From the NCBI GenBank assembly GCA_016785225.1, contig JAFBJZ010000911.1, positions 1-64,000 of the forward strand: DNA of 64,000 bases, read 5' to 3'. A model generated the notes under the pieces. That model saw only the letters and a program-made list of their open reading frames with translations, was not told the DNA's origin and made no database searches. A program made the position numbers and the translations under genes. This DNA comes from Psettodes erumei (Eukaryota; Chordata; Actinopteri; Pleuronectiformes; Psettodidae). Positions 10,417 through 24,100 of this stretch are shown in pieces. Each line of letters opens with the position of its first letter. The first letter of the stretch is position 1.

Positions 10417-13400
10417 CTGTGGGACCAAAGAGAGAGGGGGGCACCCAGAGAAGAACACATGGGATTAGATTTACAGCAGGACACATTAGAGCCATGTTTT
10501 ACTCCCATCCTTGCCCCGTTTTACAGGAGACTCATTAGGTCTCAGCTCTTTGAAATCAGAGCAGAGTACCAGTATTCGTGCTTTGAAGCCCATGTTAACC
10601 CAGATCCGACTAGCTACTGATTACAGCCGAGGCTGGAGACTGGAGCCAGAGCCCCAAATTAAGGCAACGTGTTTGTTGGGTGTTTTTCACAGTAAGTTAA
10701 AAAGGACAACATCCAGATGTGAGATCACACTGAGAACATATACCTTCAAAGATCTGCATGTCAACGGCAGCTCTGGCCATGACACGCAAAGTTTGTCATC
10801 AGTCACATTAATGGTTCATTAATGTTTGACGGCTCAGTCAAAGGAGATCAGGTTTTTCCACCACTTAACAACAGGAATCAAAAGGACGTGATTTCTGTGA
10901 AGCCAAGAAAAACACCTCAAATGTTCTTTTTCTTCATTTTACAAGCTATTTTGCAACTATTTTATCATACACACAAGCACACACACACAAACACACACCA
11001 GATGCAGGGAGGTGTCCAGAGGGTCAGTGGGGGATTCTCTGGTTCCCAATCATAAGTACAGAGGACCACTGTAACCACTCTCAAATCTTTAACTGTGGGA
11101 CACCGTAAATGATTCACAGAGACTAATGGTTGCCATGTGACCAGCTGAGCACCGGGGTCAATGTAACACACACTCACACAGTGGGGGAAAAACATGCTCA
11201 AGATAAAAACTCTTCCTGCCTTGCTCCCTGTTTTAAGATGAATATACTCAGGTTTCTGGTTGTAAAAACCCCTCCCCCAATATCCCTTAAAGTGGCCATC
11301 TGCCAGCACGGCGGTGTTTCTTCTTTTCCTTTAGTGTTGTGATTGCTTTTGTGCGACATGTTAACTACGATGAAAGTGCTCTAATTTTCTCAAGCACCGC
11401 CCCACGCTAAAAAACATTCACAAAATGACACGTTAAAGCAGTCGACAGGTGCGATCAGAACCCCTGAAAACCATCACAACATGAGACACACAATGTCCAC
11501 ATCATGCAGAACACAGTTGTGTAAAGTAATATGTAACCCTCTGCCTCTGTTCTTGGTTGCGCTCTTGACCTGTGCTTAACGACAACGAGCAGGCTGGCCA
11601 ATAAATTGTCTGCGGCGCAGCAGCAGGAAGCTGAAACGCTTCACTCCTGCTGTTAGCTTTCCTACAAAGGTGACTGATGAGGTCAGTGCGCATAGAAACA
11701 GCTGTGCCAAGAGGATATAGGATGCCAGATTTTGTCTGCAAGTGACAGTGGTGCTCTCTGGCCTACTTTTTGTTTTTGTTAAGTCTGGCAGAAACACACT
11801 GTACAGATATGAAGACCTACCAGTTCTTTGGCCTCGGTGAGAGAGTCCTCCACGTCGGAGAAGCTGAAGCTTGCCACAGTGATGAACTGACTCACCACAG
11901 ACGCAAATTTGTCGCCCAGCTCCTGCGGTCGCTTCTTCTGGTATTCCAGCTCCTGAATGCCAAAATTTAAAAATTCAAAAAGGGGTAATTGAAGGGAAAC
12001 TACACCAAATACTACAATGGCCTGATCGATAAACAATGTGCTGTCGTATCTTAATAAATCTTGGTAACTCACGTTCTCAACATTTCTCAAGCCGCTGCGC
12101 AGGTTGCCGATGTCTTTTTCCAGCTCCGTCATACTGCAAACAAAAATAGATGGTTGGTTGCCGGTGAAAGCAGGTGAAACACAGACAATGGTGTCCGACC
12201 ACACTGATGTATGACTCTTTAAAACAAAGCCATGTCTAACTGCAACACCTTGGCCTTGTCACAGGATGCATATATCTTTACTTGTGAGCTGCTCAATCAT
12301 ATAGTTTAATGTGAAAAGATTTTTAAGCATTGCAAGGTAAAACTTTCCAGAAAGAAGCAAATATTAAGAAACTGTCAATAAAAATAAACATAAAATGCAT
12401 CAACAGAATAGGTTTATTTTCTTGCTTCCAAATCATGTTCATTCTCTTGCAGCCCCTAATATTTAATTTTGTGACCCCGGGAGGGGTCTGAAACCTCAGA
12501 TTTGGGAACGACTGCACTGAGGCTTCACCTACTTGACTTTGGCTGCCTCTGAGATACTCTGCAGGTCCTCCTGGAACATCAGGACTTTGGGGTATTTCTT
12601 CTCCAGAATGGTGATCAGGTAGTGCAGGAGAGTGATGTTTCTACAGAAACAGAGAGGCGCACAGATGTGTCAAATGTGCAATATATAACGTAGACTCAGA
12701 CATGAATAACCATGTGGAGTTTCATAAATATTGCATTCCCAGTTCCAGATGTGACTTTCGTATTCCATACATTCTTTCTGTTGCCACCCGCAAAGTTTCA
12801 GTGTTATGACTGAAGAAACGTTCTTACTTGTCGATACTGGATTTGGTATCAGCGATCTTGTTGAGCGAAGACACCTTGAAACCGTAAGCGTTTCCTCTCT
12901 GACCCTTATTCATGTAGTTTCCGAAGGCCAGCACCACTTCCAACAGCTGCTTCAGGTTTCTACTGTGTAAAATCTCCTTAGATGCTTTAGATAGCGCTGA
13001 AACGTGAAAGAAAACACCTTTTGGATTCAAATTTATTTTTTGGACTTTGTCTTTGCTGACTATAAGATATACCAAAAAAAATATCACATTCATTTTGAGT
13101 AGGACTTTTCCCACCTTCAACTTTGGGTTTGATCTCAGCTATCCTCTCTGCAAACTTCTTTTTGAAGTATAAAGACTGTAGCCTCTGCTGGTAGTGGTTT
13201 ATTCTGGACAGGATGGAAAGTGCATGTCAATGGAGAACAAAAATAGTCAAAAGTCATAAATTATAAACAGGGAAATCCACAAATTTAGAGAAAAGGCCAC
13301 AAACATGGACATTGTGCTTGAGCAAAAATGCAGCAAGTCGCCTGTATGCTTACTAAACGGCACATACAAAGTTTTAGTTGTGGTAATGGAGCAGAGTTTA

Positions 13401-15095
13401 AGATTTCAGCTTATAAAACCACTGAGTGCAACTAATGAATACCACAGTGGCATCTGTCAACCAGTCCATTGTGTATTCTGAATAAACTCGAATGACAAAA
13501 AACTGTCAAACTACAGTAAATTATAAAAAAAACAAGAAAAATAACTGCTGATTATATTTCTATTGTCACTATAAAGTAGGAATGTCTTGGGATCATTGCT
13601 TAGCTGTATTAATGTATTTATGCCCTTAGTGGCTGATGGTGGCAGGTTTCCTTTGTACCTTTTATCTTACTTCATTTACAAAACTGCAACTCAAATACTG
13701 TTATTCCATTACAGATTCTATTTATTCAACAACACAATTTAGAAATACTGATTCACACAGACAGCCATTGTTCCCAGCTAAGTAGAAACCCATGTGTCAT
13801 TTCATTTATCTGCTATGACTAAGAGGAAACAATGGCCATTGTTTGTGAACAGATCTGCAGAGTGCTGCAATGACGCGAAGCTGACAGGTCTCAGATAACT
13901 GCCTGTTTCATGCCGAATTTAAGAAGGTTAACACTTACAAAAAAAAAAAAAAAGTACCTGCTCATCTCATAGAGGAAACGGTCAGGCTTTGCCATTCGGT
14001 CGAGCTCATGTTTGTGCTCCTCCAGGAGGTCCACATCGCTCTTCTCTGGGACAAACTTCAGCAGCTGACAGAACAAGAACAAAACTTCACGTACTGAACG
14101 CTCATTCGGCCACGCTCGTTTCAGTTACTGACAGTGGGAGGATTTTATTGTGCTATCTCAGTCTGAAGGGCTGAACCTCTGCTAACATGCTCCCTTTTGC
14201 CTCAACAAAATATACCAGTTCTGATTCATAACACAATGACAGTCACCTAGCACAATCTTTCCAACATCACCACAATGAAAATAAAGTCAATATGGGCACG
14301 TCCCTCGCAGCTGCAGCATCCATCAGTGTGTTTACATGCACACAAGAAACCAGTTTACTTAGAATTTCACTTTACATGTTTACATGCACTGTTGTAGTTT
14401 GGTAAACCTGCATATATAAATGGAGCAGAAAGCAAAATTGTGTGTGTGCATGTGTGTTGGAAGATGGACTTTGTCCGTCTTTACATTTCTTTATTTTGAA
14501 AAGGAGGGCTTTCTTCCTGCTTTCTTCCTTTCTTCCTACTGATCTAAAGCTGGGGCCTACTGTAAGTCGGCTCCAGTAAGTAGGTAGCCAAGCTGGACCT
14601 TTCCATGTAGGACACTGGACGAAGTACCTGCTCCAGCATGTCTTTGGGAAGGTCCTCCTGCTCATCCATGGTTAAAATGGCTCTCTTGATCTCCTCATTT
14701 GAGAGCTTCAACCTGTGGTACACAACAGGAGAGTCCATTAAAAAAAACATACCGTAACCTGTTGTGTGTCATTTATTTCTTACTAAGTAACTCACCTTGA
14801 GAGAAGGATGTTGCAGTTTTGAGCACGACGGCCGTCGATGACCGACAGCTCCTTGACTTTTTTAGAGCTCAGCGTGTCATCCTCTGCCTCTTTCTGTTAG
14901 CACAATCATAGAGGTTAGAGGGCAAATGGCAATTTTTACACATTTTGGCATAGACAAATTTGTGAGATTTTTTTGGTAACAGTCACCCACTATATAAGAA
15001 TGAAGATTGACTGACATATGCCCTAAAATCCCAAACATACAAAAAAAGGCTCAAAACACACTCAAACAGAACATTATCACAAGCAAATACAACAC

Positions 15096-15126
<31 letters not shown>

Positions 15127-18100
15127 GGGAAAATGTATGCAGCAGGTGTACAGTACATATACTGGTTGAACAAAAATGAAGTAGATCCAAAGATACGAGT
15201 AACTGAACAGTACAACAGGACATCAAGTACAAGATATAAACAGAGTCTGACTGAAACCACACTGTGTATCTACTGTAGTGTAAGTGCACTCACCTGTTTG
15301 CTGTTATTGATCATAAAGAAGTCCTAAAATGCAGGCAAGAAGCAGGGGAAGATGTAAGCACTCATTAGAATAAGTAAAGCAGTTACGTGATTGCAGCCCA
15401 TTAACAACAAACAGCAAATGAATCAAAGCTCATTCAGCACTTAGATGACGACGGATCCCTCAGTAATGAAGTGAGCGGCAGTGAGACATGAGCAGCTGTT
15501 CAGGTGATCAATACGTGCTTAGAGTTCACATGCTTTGCACATAAGTGTGTCTAGTTTTTGTTTTTGTCGGGGGGGGTTTATGAAACTGATTAGGCCAGAC
15601 CTTAGGGTCGAGATTTTTTTTTTTTTTGTATTTGTATTTGTACAACTCTCATTTTATTCATTTTCAGCCCTGTGTATTCACCATGTTTAAGGCGATGTCT
15701 GAGCGCTGAAATTTCAGTCTGAGCTGAAGAAAAGAAGCTGCCGGCATCTCATTCCTCTTGGCGCAACTAATACAGATACTACTGATTGCAATTTCTAGCA
15801 ACTACATGTACTGCACACTGAAGCCAGGAGAAGGGGACAGCAGATTCTGAGCAGCTCGTTCGTGCACTTTCAATCACATGTGGCAAAATGATCAAAACCA
15901 CAAACAAAAATGGCAAAAAAACAAAAACAAAAAAGCATTCCGGTCAAATGTGAGAAAGCATTTAAAATGATTCAAGCATGAAAGTTTTGTATGTAATAAC
16001 ACCCCCCCAAAATCTATCAAGTTTCTCTCAATTTAGCAATTTTGACTTCTGGCTGACTTTTGTTTTTTGTGGATTATGTGACCTCTCCCCTTCTCCCTTC
16101 TCTACGCTTGAGAAACCAATAGTTACAAAAGACTATAAGTCTAAAAATGCATCCCAGCGGATCCCTCAACCACCCGTCCCACTCCTGCAGTCTACCCCCA
16201 GCCCTCTCTGACACCAGATGGGAAAATAGTTGGTGGGTTGATGAGCAGTCTCGTCTTCAGTACCTGCTGTCTCTGATAGGCTGAGAAGGTTTTTTCGAGG
16301 TCTTCCAGGTCCAGGATTTTGAAAACCTTGCCGTCGTCCACCTCCATCCACACAGTGCCCTCAAGTTTATTCTGAGCAGAGGACAATAAGGTATTTGTAT
16401 CTCATACTTTCATTGAATGCATCAGCACATTCAGGTGTTTTTGCGTCTCGACTGTTTTCACCTCAGCTAACTTGGACCAGTTGAAGGACTTGAGCGGATT
16501 GGATGGCTGAGGAACATTTTTCTTCTTCAGGGATGGGCCCAGTGGCGCTCCTGGTGGTGGCGGGATGCCTCCCATGGGTGGACGTCCAGGAGGAGGCGGA
16601 GGGCCACCGGGAGGAGGGGGCGGGGGAGGTGGAGGAGGCATCATACCGCCAGGAGGGGGTGGGGGAGGTGGGCACAGGCCTGCAAAAGCTGGCATGGGTG
16701 GAGGAGGCAGGGGGCCGCCAGGGGGGCCGGGGGTGAGGGGAGGGCCTCCTGGAACAACAGCTGCCTGTCTCTGCTGGGAGAGAGGACAACAACAGTTGGA
16801 GAGTTCCTAATGTTTCACCCATAAACTTGGACAAGAGAACACTTGTCATTTTTGGTTTTGGTTTTTCTACAGACTTTGTAAACGTAACACTAATGCAGAC
16901 TATTGCCGGCCTTATCTCTGCAGAGGTCGGGTCATTTTAAGGTGTTGTAAACCAAGAAGGGTGGGAACCACTTGCCTAGATTACTGGTGTTTGTGGGTAG
17001 AGGACTTCAACGATACCTTGTGGTGACTTGTTTTTAATGCATTACTTTTCCAATCAAGTGGCTGCTTGTTTGTTTCTTAAAATTTCATTAAATTGCTCTT
17101 TGTTCAAATACTTAGGTCTTTCTTAAGTCTTCCTTTTTTCTATTTCATTGATTTGTAACTAAAACTCAGGTGAATAGTACCTGTGATATAAAATGTTACC
17201 AACAGCATAAAGTAACAAATCAATATGCAGTGAGATAGAAGTGTTAAATGGTTTCCATTGCTGCAGTGCCGCTTTTTATCAAGTGCAGAAAACTTGTTTT
17301 GGTCACATTCTTGTCTATTTCATATATATTTTGATGTCTGGAGGGTTGATGATTATACACAGCTTTGATTGCTTTGGACCACCACTGATTGTCAATTTCT
17401 AACAGAAAATTCAGTCAAGTTTTATTCTAAGGCTGTTGTGAAAGCTGTTGAGAACATAGAGGACAACGTACAGTGCTGAGTTCGTGCAGCCGCGTGGTGA
17501 GTTCGGCCACTTGCTGTTTGACATTCTTGTGCTCGGTGCTCTCCTTTTCCAGCTTCTCTTTCATCTTGTTGAGCGTCTGCATCATGTCCTCTTTCTCCTG
17601 GGTCTTTGCGTCACATTCGCGCTCCTTCTTCTCAAACCTCTGCTGCAACTCGTGGTGTTCTGTGAGTGGAGATCGCTCCATAAGCTCAGCTGACACCTGC
17701 TATTAACTTTTATTATGACAGAAGTATTTCCATAATTTAATCAGACGCACCTTTTCTCATTTTCTCTGCCTGCTCCTTCCATTGTTTGACCTCATTTTCA
17801 TTGACCAGCCTGCAGAGAGGATGACCCACATAATTAACTTCAGCGTCTACAAGAACAGCTCCAGTGATTGTTTTTCTGAACTTAACAGGGAAGCCATTTC
17901 TGTGCCAGCACTGTGAAGCACATGGCTTTCAGATCTTCAATAAACACAACACGGTTCTACGTTCCTCAGCCAAGTCATCTGTTCCATGTACTCATTCATG
18001 TGTCAGTCTGTTCTGGGAAAAACTGAAGGACTCACATCCGCACAACGTTCTTCACGTTAAAATTCTCCAGTGGTGTGACGTCGGGGTCGTGGCCTTTGTC

Positions 18101-21100
18101 ATTCTGCAAGACCATCTGCTGGACGATGCGATCCAGCAGCAGCCAGTACTGCACCGTGTTGCCACTTCTCTTGTCTGGAGAAAGAGACAAATAGATAAAG
18201 AGGTGCCAAGTTTCCCATTAGTCACACGGCCCGAAGTTATTTTTCTTCCTCTGGCTGATATCTTGTTAATATCAGAGAGAGTAATGACTGCAGTCAGGAA
18301 CACAACGGAATGATGTGTCAAACAAAGGTGCCATGATTACAGGTTACACCAAGATGACACATGTGTTATGATTGTTGAGACAGTAAACATGTTGTCCCAT
18401 GACAGCATGTTATTCAGCCTTTAAACTTTGTAAACAACCCCACATACATGGACACATAACTGCCTCGAGAGCCTGTTATTATTCTTTACCATGGTATTTA
18501 GAAATACTACATGCACCATATCAGATTCCTCTGATTCCTCCTGGTAATTACAATTTTAATGCATCAACAACGTAACTGAAGTTACTATTATAAAAGCCAC
18601 TTAGAGGGAAAGGTGAGCATCAAGGAGAATGACTACTTCAGCTGTGAAGTGTCTCTCTGACTTCAAGTTAAATGATGTGGGAAAGTTTTTTTTAATGAGC
18701 CAACAACGGTCTCAGACTGAATATGTACAGTGTTCAGTTTGGCTGGGAATGTGTGTATCCAGTTTCCAGACTGCCTAATGTGCACAAAGTCAACATACTT
18801 ATCTTTTTGGCTAGAAACCAGAAGGTACATACAATACATACATACTGTGTATGTCGTGGGAGTACTACTACTGCCAGTTTGTTTGGAGCCTGGGTTTTAT
18901 GCAAAGGTTTGGGCATCCCTGAGAAAATTCCACATGACCACTGCAGCAAACAGGCACATAAGTGAGCCAGTCTTCAAATGATAATGCACCGTTACCTTTG
19001 ATTTCATGAACTTCAGGAAGTGGAAAAACAGTAAATGTGCATTTGCAAACATTTGGCCATCCTACAAAGTCACCGCTCAGTAAGCCCTGAGCACTGACTT
19101 ATATCACAGTTTGTTTGCTAACTCTTCTTGAAGCAGCTGGGAATTGTTCTGTTCTTCATTCATGAATTTTCAACCCACTCTCCCTGCAGATCACTTCAAG
19201 TTCTTCTGTACTTTCAGGCTGTCTTCCACATGCAGCACATTTATAGATCTCTCTGCATATTTTCACAGATATTCGTGTCAGGGGGCTGTGACTGCTTTGG
19301 ATCATTGTTCTGCCGTATTTCTACGGAAGAAAGAACATTGAGAGGAATCCATTCTTCCTTCTATCTGGACAACATTTCCTGTACCACTGGCTGCCACACA
19401 ACCCCAATGCAGACACTGGCAGACTTCCCACCCCCCATATTTAACAGTTGACAACATCTTCATCAGATGCTGCTCCTTTTTCCCTCCAAACACACCTTTG
19501 GTTACTGGGGCCAAAGGGCTCACTATAAACTTCATCTGTCCGCAACACTTGTTTCCAGATTGACTCTGGCCAGATGTTGTTTTGCAGACTTCAGATGTTG
19601 GCTTTTGTGATGAGGTCACAGGTGAGGTTTATTTCTAGTGACTCTTCCATGTAGATTGTGTTTTTGCATCAACACTGCTCAGTGGACTGGTGCACCACCA
19701 CTCCTCTGTCAGCTAAACCTCCCTGCAGCTGCTCTGGGGTCATGCGGCGGTACTGCTTTGCCCCTCTGCCATGCAGATAAAAAGTTTCATCCGAAAGCTT
19801 TTTCTTGGTTTTCAGATCATGTCGTGACTTCGGCACACATTTAACTGTCATTTCTTCCACTGTCGTCAGACACTGTTTGGAGCTGGGAGCACTTTGAATG
19901 CTTTTTATAGCCTGCCCTACTTTGTGGCGATCCATTAGCTACATTTGTTACCACAAGGTTTGTGTCAGAAAATTCATCATCAGCTGACAATTCCTACTGA
20001 CAGTTACAACAACATGCCCTACACGTCATTAACAAGTGAATTAAGGCATAATGACTTCTGAGTGTTTTACAAGCAGAAGAGTGTCCAAACGTTTGCGCAT
20101 GCCAATTACTAACAGTGCATTAACACTTGACGAAAAGGCTTGTTTTAATGTGAAGAATGTAAATGTATAATGTAGAGTCACTCACGTGGCATGAGGAGAC
20201 AGTGATGCAGGACAGACATAAAGTGCGGGTATGCATCCGTGTGGTTCATCTTCTTTCGGATGAGATCAAAAACTTGGGTGGCACTTTTGGTATCGATATG
20301 TACCTATAGGGGGGGGGGACAGCCAACCTATGAATACATCCAGCAAAAATATGTAAAACTATAGGAAAAAAAGATCCTTTTTTATTCACCTACCGACTCA
20401 AATCTTTTTGACAAAGCCAGCTCATCCTCGTTCCGCAGCATCTCAAAGTAGTCCAAATGCCTTGTATCAGAGGGAAAAGCTGAATTAGAATGTTGCCTGC
20501 AACTGTGCACACATACTGTATGATTATAATTTAACTTTGGAAAGATTTCTCTCTGAAGTAGTGATGACATTCACTTTTTTTTTACCACTCTGGAACAGCT
20601 GCTTTGTATTTTGGACACACATGTTTTCGGATCCCAACTCACCTGTCTAACGTGGAGTTTTCATGAGAACGTAGCTTATCGATCACAGGTTGGATGCCCA
20701 GCATAAGAAACTCATATCGGAGATGTATACGGAATTCCAAACTTGCCTTAATGTGAAAAAAAGATAAATTAGCAGTAAAATACAAATGATGTTTAAAAAG
20801 AGTGTTAAATGAGTGGCTAAGGTGCATCATGACCTTCGAGAGTGTGGAAAAAAAACTGTCCAAGTTGCAGTATATAATTCACCTCTCCAGCTCCTTGACT
20901 CAGCACAGCATTAATAAAGGACATGATCGCCGTTTTCAGGTTGACCTCGTCTCTGTAACGCCCCGTACTCCGGTCCAAGTCGTTTATAAGTGTCTGAGGG
21001 ATGACAGGTCATTACAGGTGTTAAATGCCTTTACACTCTGCTGCTTTTAAATTACCTTATCTACCTTATCTATCTGCAAAAGGTTTAAAAAACACAACTC

Positions 21101-24100
21101 TGCACTTGGCTTTCTTTCACCCACCTGGAAGCGCGTCCTCTCACAGGCAAACCGCTGATAGTGCAGCATGGATTCTAGGATTTTTTTGTGGCCGCCGGGC
21201 ACCAGACACACGGCGCCCATGATCTCCAGCACTGCCACCTTGGTCTTGATGTTCTCCGTGGCCAGGCTCTGGGCGATGATGTTGATGCTCTCAGAGTGAG
21301 AGAGGACGTGGGCTCGGCCCTGTGAGTTGTTCATCAGCGCTTTGATGCACCCGATGAGAGACGTGTGGATCTGCGACTCTGTGGTCTCATAGTCCATGCT
21401 CTTCAGGAAGTTCAGGATACACGTCAGGCCGTCAAGGTCTATGAAACGAGTGACGAACCTGAGAGGAGGGCAGGCACAATTGTCCGGGTTTACTGACAGC
21501 TTTAATTTAGCAGCTCTGCAATGCACACATTCCTTTAAGTATGAAGACATCACATGAAAGATCAAACAAAAAAAATGTGCATGTACACACACACACACAC
21601 ACACATACGCCTACTGTAGTCTATTCAAAATGGAAACGAGTGTACATTTACATCAATGAAAAATCTTGAACCAACGCAGTGACCTTTATGGTTGTTCAAC
21701 TCTTAAAGGGCTCATTTACATATGGTTGTGAGGAATTCAAAAGTGACAGACGAGGTTAGATGTTAAATGAAAGTGATAATAGTTGACATTAAGTGTAAAA
21801 GGACAGAGAGAGCGGAGGGGAGGATGACTTTTGATATCGGTCCACCTCATCGGTTGTGTCCTCAGAGCCGTCTTCAAGCTCTCTATGGTTTTGTTCCTCT
21901 CCTCCTCATCTTCCTTTTCCAGAGCGAGGAGCGTCTTTCTCTGCTCAACAAAAGATTAAAGCGACATAAAGGGAGAGAAGAGCTCAGGAGAGCAACAGGG
22001 GAGAGATTCTTATTCTGGGACCATTTTGTAACAATTTCAAATGAAGTTCATTTAATTACTTACAGCTGCCATGGAGTTGAGCTGATCAATGTAATATTCT
22101 GGCCAGCTAGTTGCACTTTTGTTTTCTTCTTGTTCCTTAAAAATCAGAGAATAACAGAGGGTAAATGATGCTGTGCTGTGATTTAGTGATTTTTAAGTAA
22201 TGTCACATACTTAAGACAGAAGAACACAATATGCTAATTAGGAAAACTTGTGGTTGTCAGATGAATAGCAACTGCTTGGAATTTTAAGATGTTACATAAG
22301 AACTTGATCTTGAAGGAAATATTTCCAAAAGTCAAATGAGGAGACAAGTTGTTATTTGGTTCATGTCACATGTTTGAATGCGTCAAAGTTCCAACTACAA
22401 ACCAGATGGAGGACGTCATGCCATCGTTTTTCCCGATCATGGCTTTGAAGGGCATGAATCACACAAACACCAACAAACACACATGGAACAGAAGGTCCGG
22501 GGCATAAATAGCCAAAAGCTGAAAAAAAAAAAATGGAGCAAGAGCTCAAAGTAGGGCGACACAGATATCCTGTCCGTTTTATCCTCCAGCACTTCGCTGA
22601 GTTTCAAGAGGCGGCGAGGAGTGTTGAAAAAGAGCACAGCTGCTTGATAAAATCTTGAGATGAGCAAATGAATCTTAAAAGTGCAGATTAAGGACGTGTC
22701 CTGGCTTATGCCGAGACTAATCTCCTGACAGGCATGTTTGTATTACAAGTGGAAAAAAATTACTGCAAGACATTTCTTACATGATTTAATTGTCAAACTC
22801 AAAGGGGAACGCTGAGGAGAAAATGACTTGACCCTGAACTTGGCTGGTACATAAAAGGCCCCCAGGCATTCATTTTTGCTCTTGCTCCATTAAGCACAAG
22901 CAAGCTGTGACCATGAGAAACTAATTGGGCGGCAGTTAATAAAGCGGCCTGCCGAGACTTGGCCGCTCTTGCGGCAACTGTAGACCTTGGCTGGTCTGCC
23001 GGGATCGCGCAGCGACAGGAAGGCCCGATCCCGCTGCTCCACTCCCGGCCGGTGCCAGCTTTGATGAGGCGGGTGCTGGAAGAAGTTCAGTCCATTAGTG
23101 GAGCAGACACAGAGGTGGGACCGCTTCCATTTAAATCTTAAAGAGTTCATCTTCCAACTCGGAAATCAGCGGCCTTCAAATGCTGAGAGTTTACTTAGGG
23201 TCATGATGAGAAAGAGAAGAAGGGGGTGTACTTGATGGAATTTGTTTTTTTCCACAACGTGAGAACATGAAGATCAAAGACGCATTAGGAAATGGGGATC
23301 AATCTCAGTTATTTAGGGGTAATAGGACAGTGTGCTTGAAAGAGAGGCTTCGTCCTCTTTGAAGTCAAACTTTTTTTGGGATGAAATTTGAAACCTTACT
23401 GTAAAATCTCTGCTAACCAGCAGATCAGTAAATCTGCTTCTTGGCAGATGATGCGGCCGAGAAAAGAGCTGACAAGAAGCAGGAAGAAGATTGATTCTCT
23501 GCGGCATGATTTCATCAGCTCAGGTGCCTGGCCAATCCAAACAGCTAAAGATTTGACTCACTCTAGAACCCAATCTGACTTCTGAGGGATCTGATTGCCA
23601 AGAAACGACCGGTGAAAAAGAGCATGCTCAACACTCGCGAGCTCCAAGTGCCCTGATGTTGACCTCACCTTCCTCCTTATCGTCCCTCCCTCTGACTCGC
23701 ATGCAAAAGCTGCACCTGTGGAAGAGAAGCCTTCCTGTTTGCCTTGGACAGCAGACAGCTTCCTTTGCCTCATTTCTCTTCACGCACACCCTTCCTCCCT
23801 GCGCTCAGATGGTGAGTTTGTAACTGTCTGGGCTGGGGCCAGAGCCTACTGCCGAGTCAGCAATACTGATGCCTTTCTGACTTTCCTCCCTCCCCCTTCT
23901 GCAGGTTGATGGTGCACATAAAGATTCGGCTCAACTAAATCCCCCCCTCTTCACTTTCTTTACACCAAATCTGTAACATGCCTGCATGTTTTCTCAACAC
24001 TGAACAGAAGCAAAGCTACGAGATCAGTTTTATCACAAGGATACTTTAGGCCTCAGGACTTTGAGACCACTACATGGGACACGGAAAAATCTTCTCTCCA

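Noticed and set aside
16503..16810. Gly/Glu-rich plus-strand frames
   Set aside because: Antisense shadow of the daam1 FH1 polyproline exon.
19669..19935. Separate small gene on the minus strand
   Set aside because: Its frame is the N-terminal part of the decayed Tc1 transposase.
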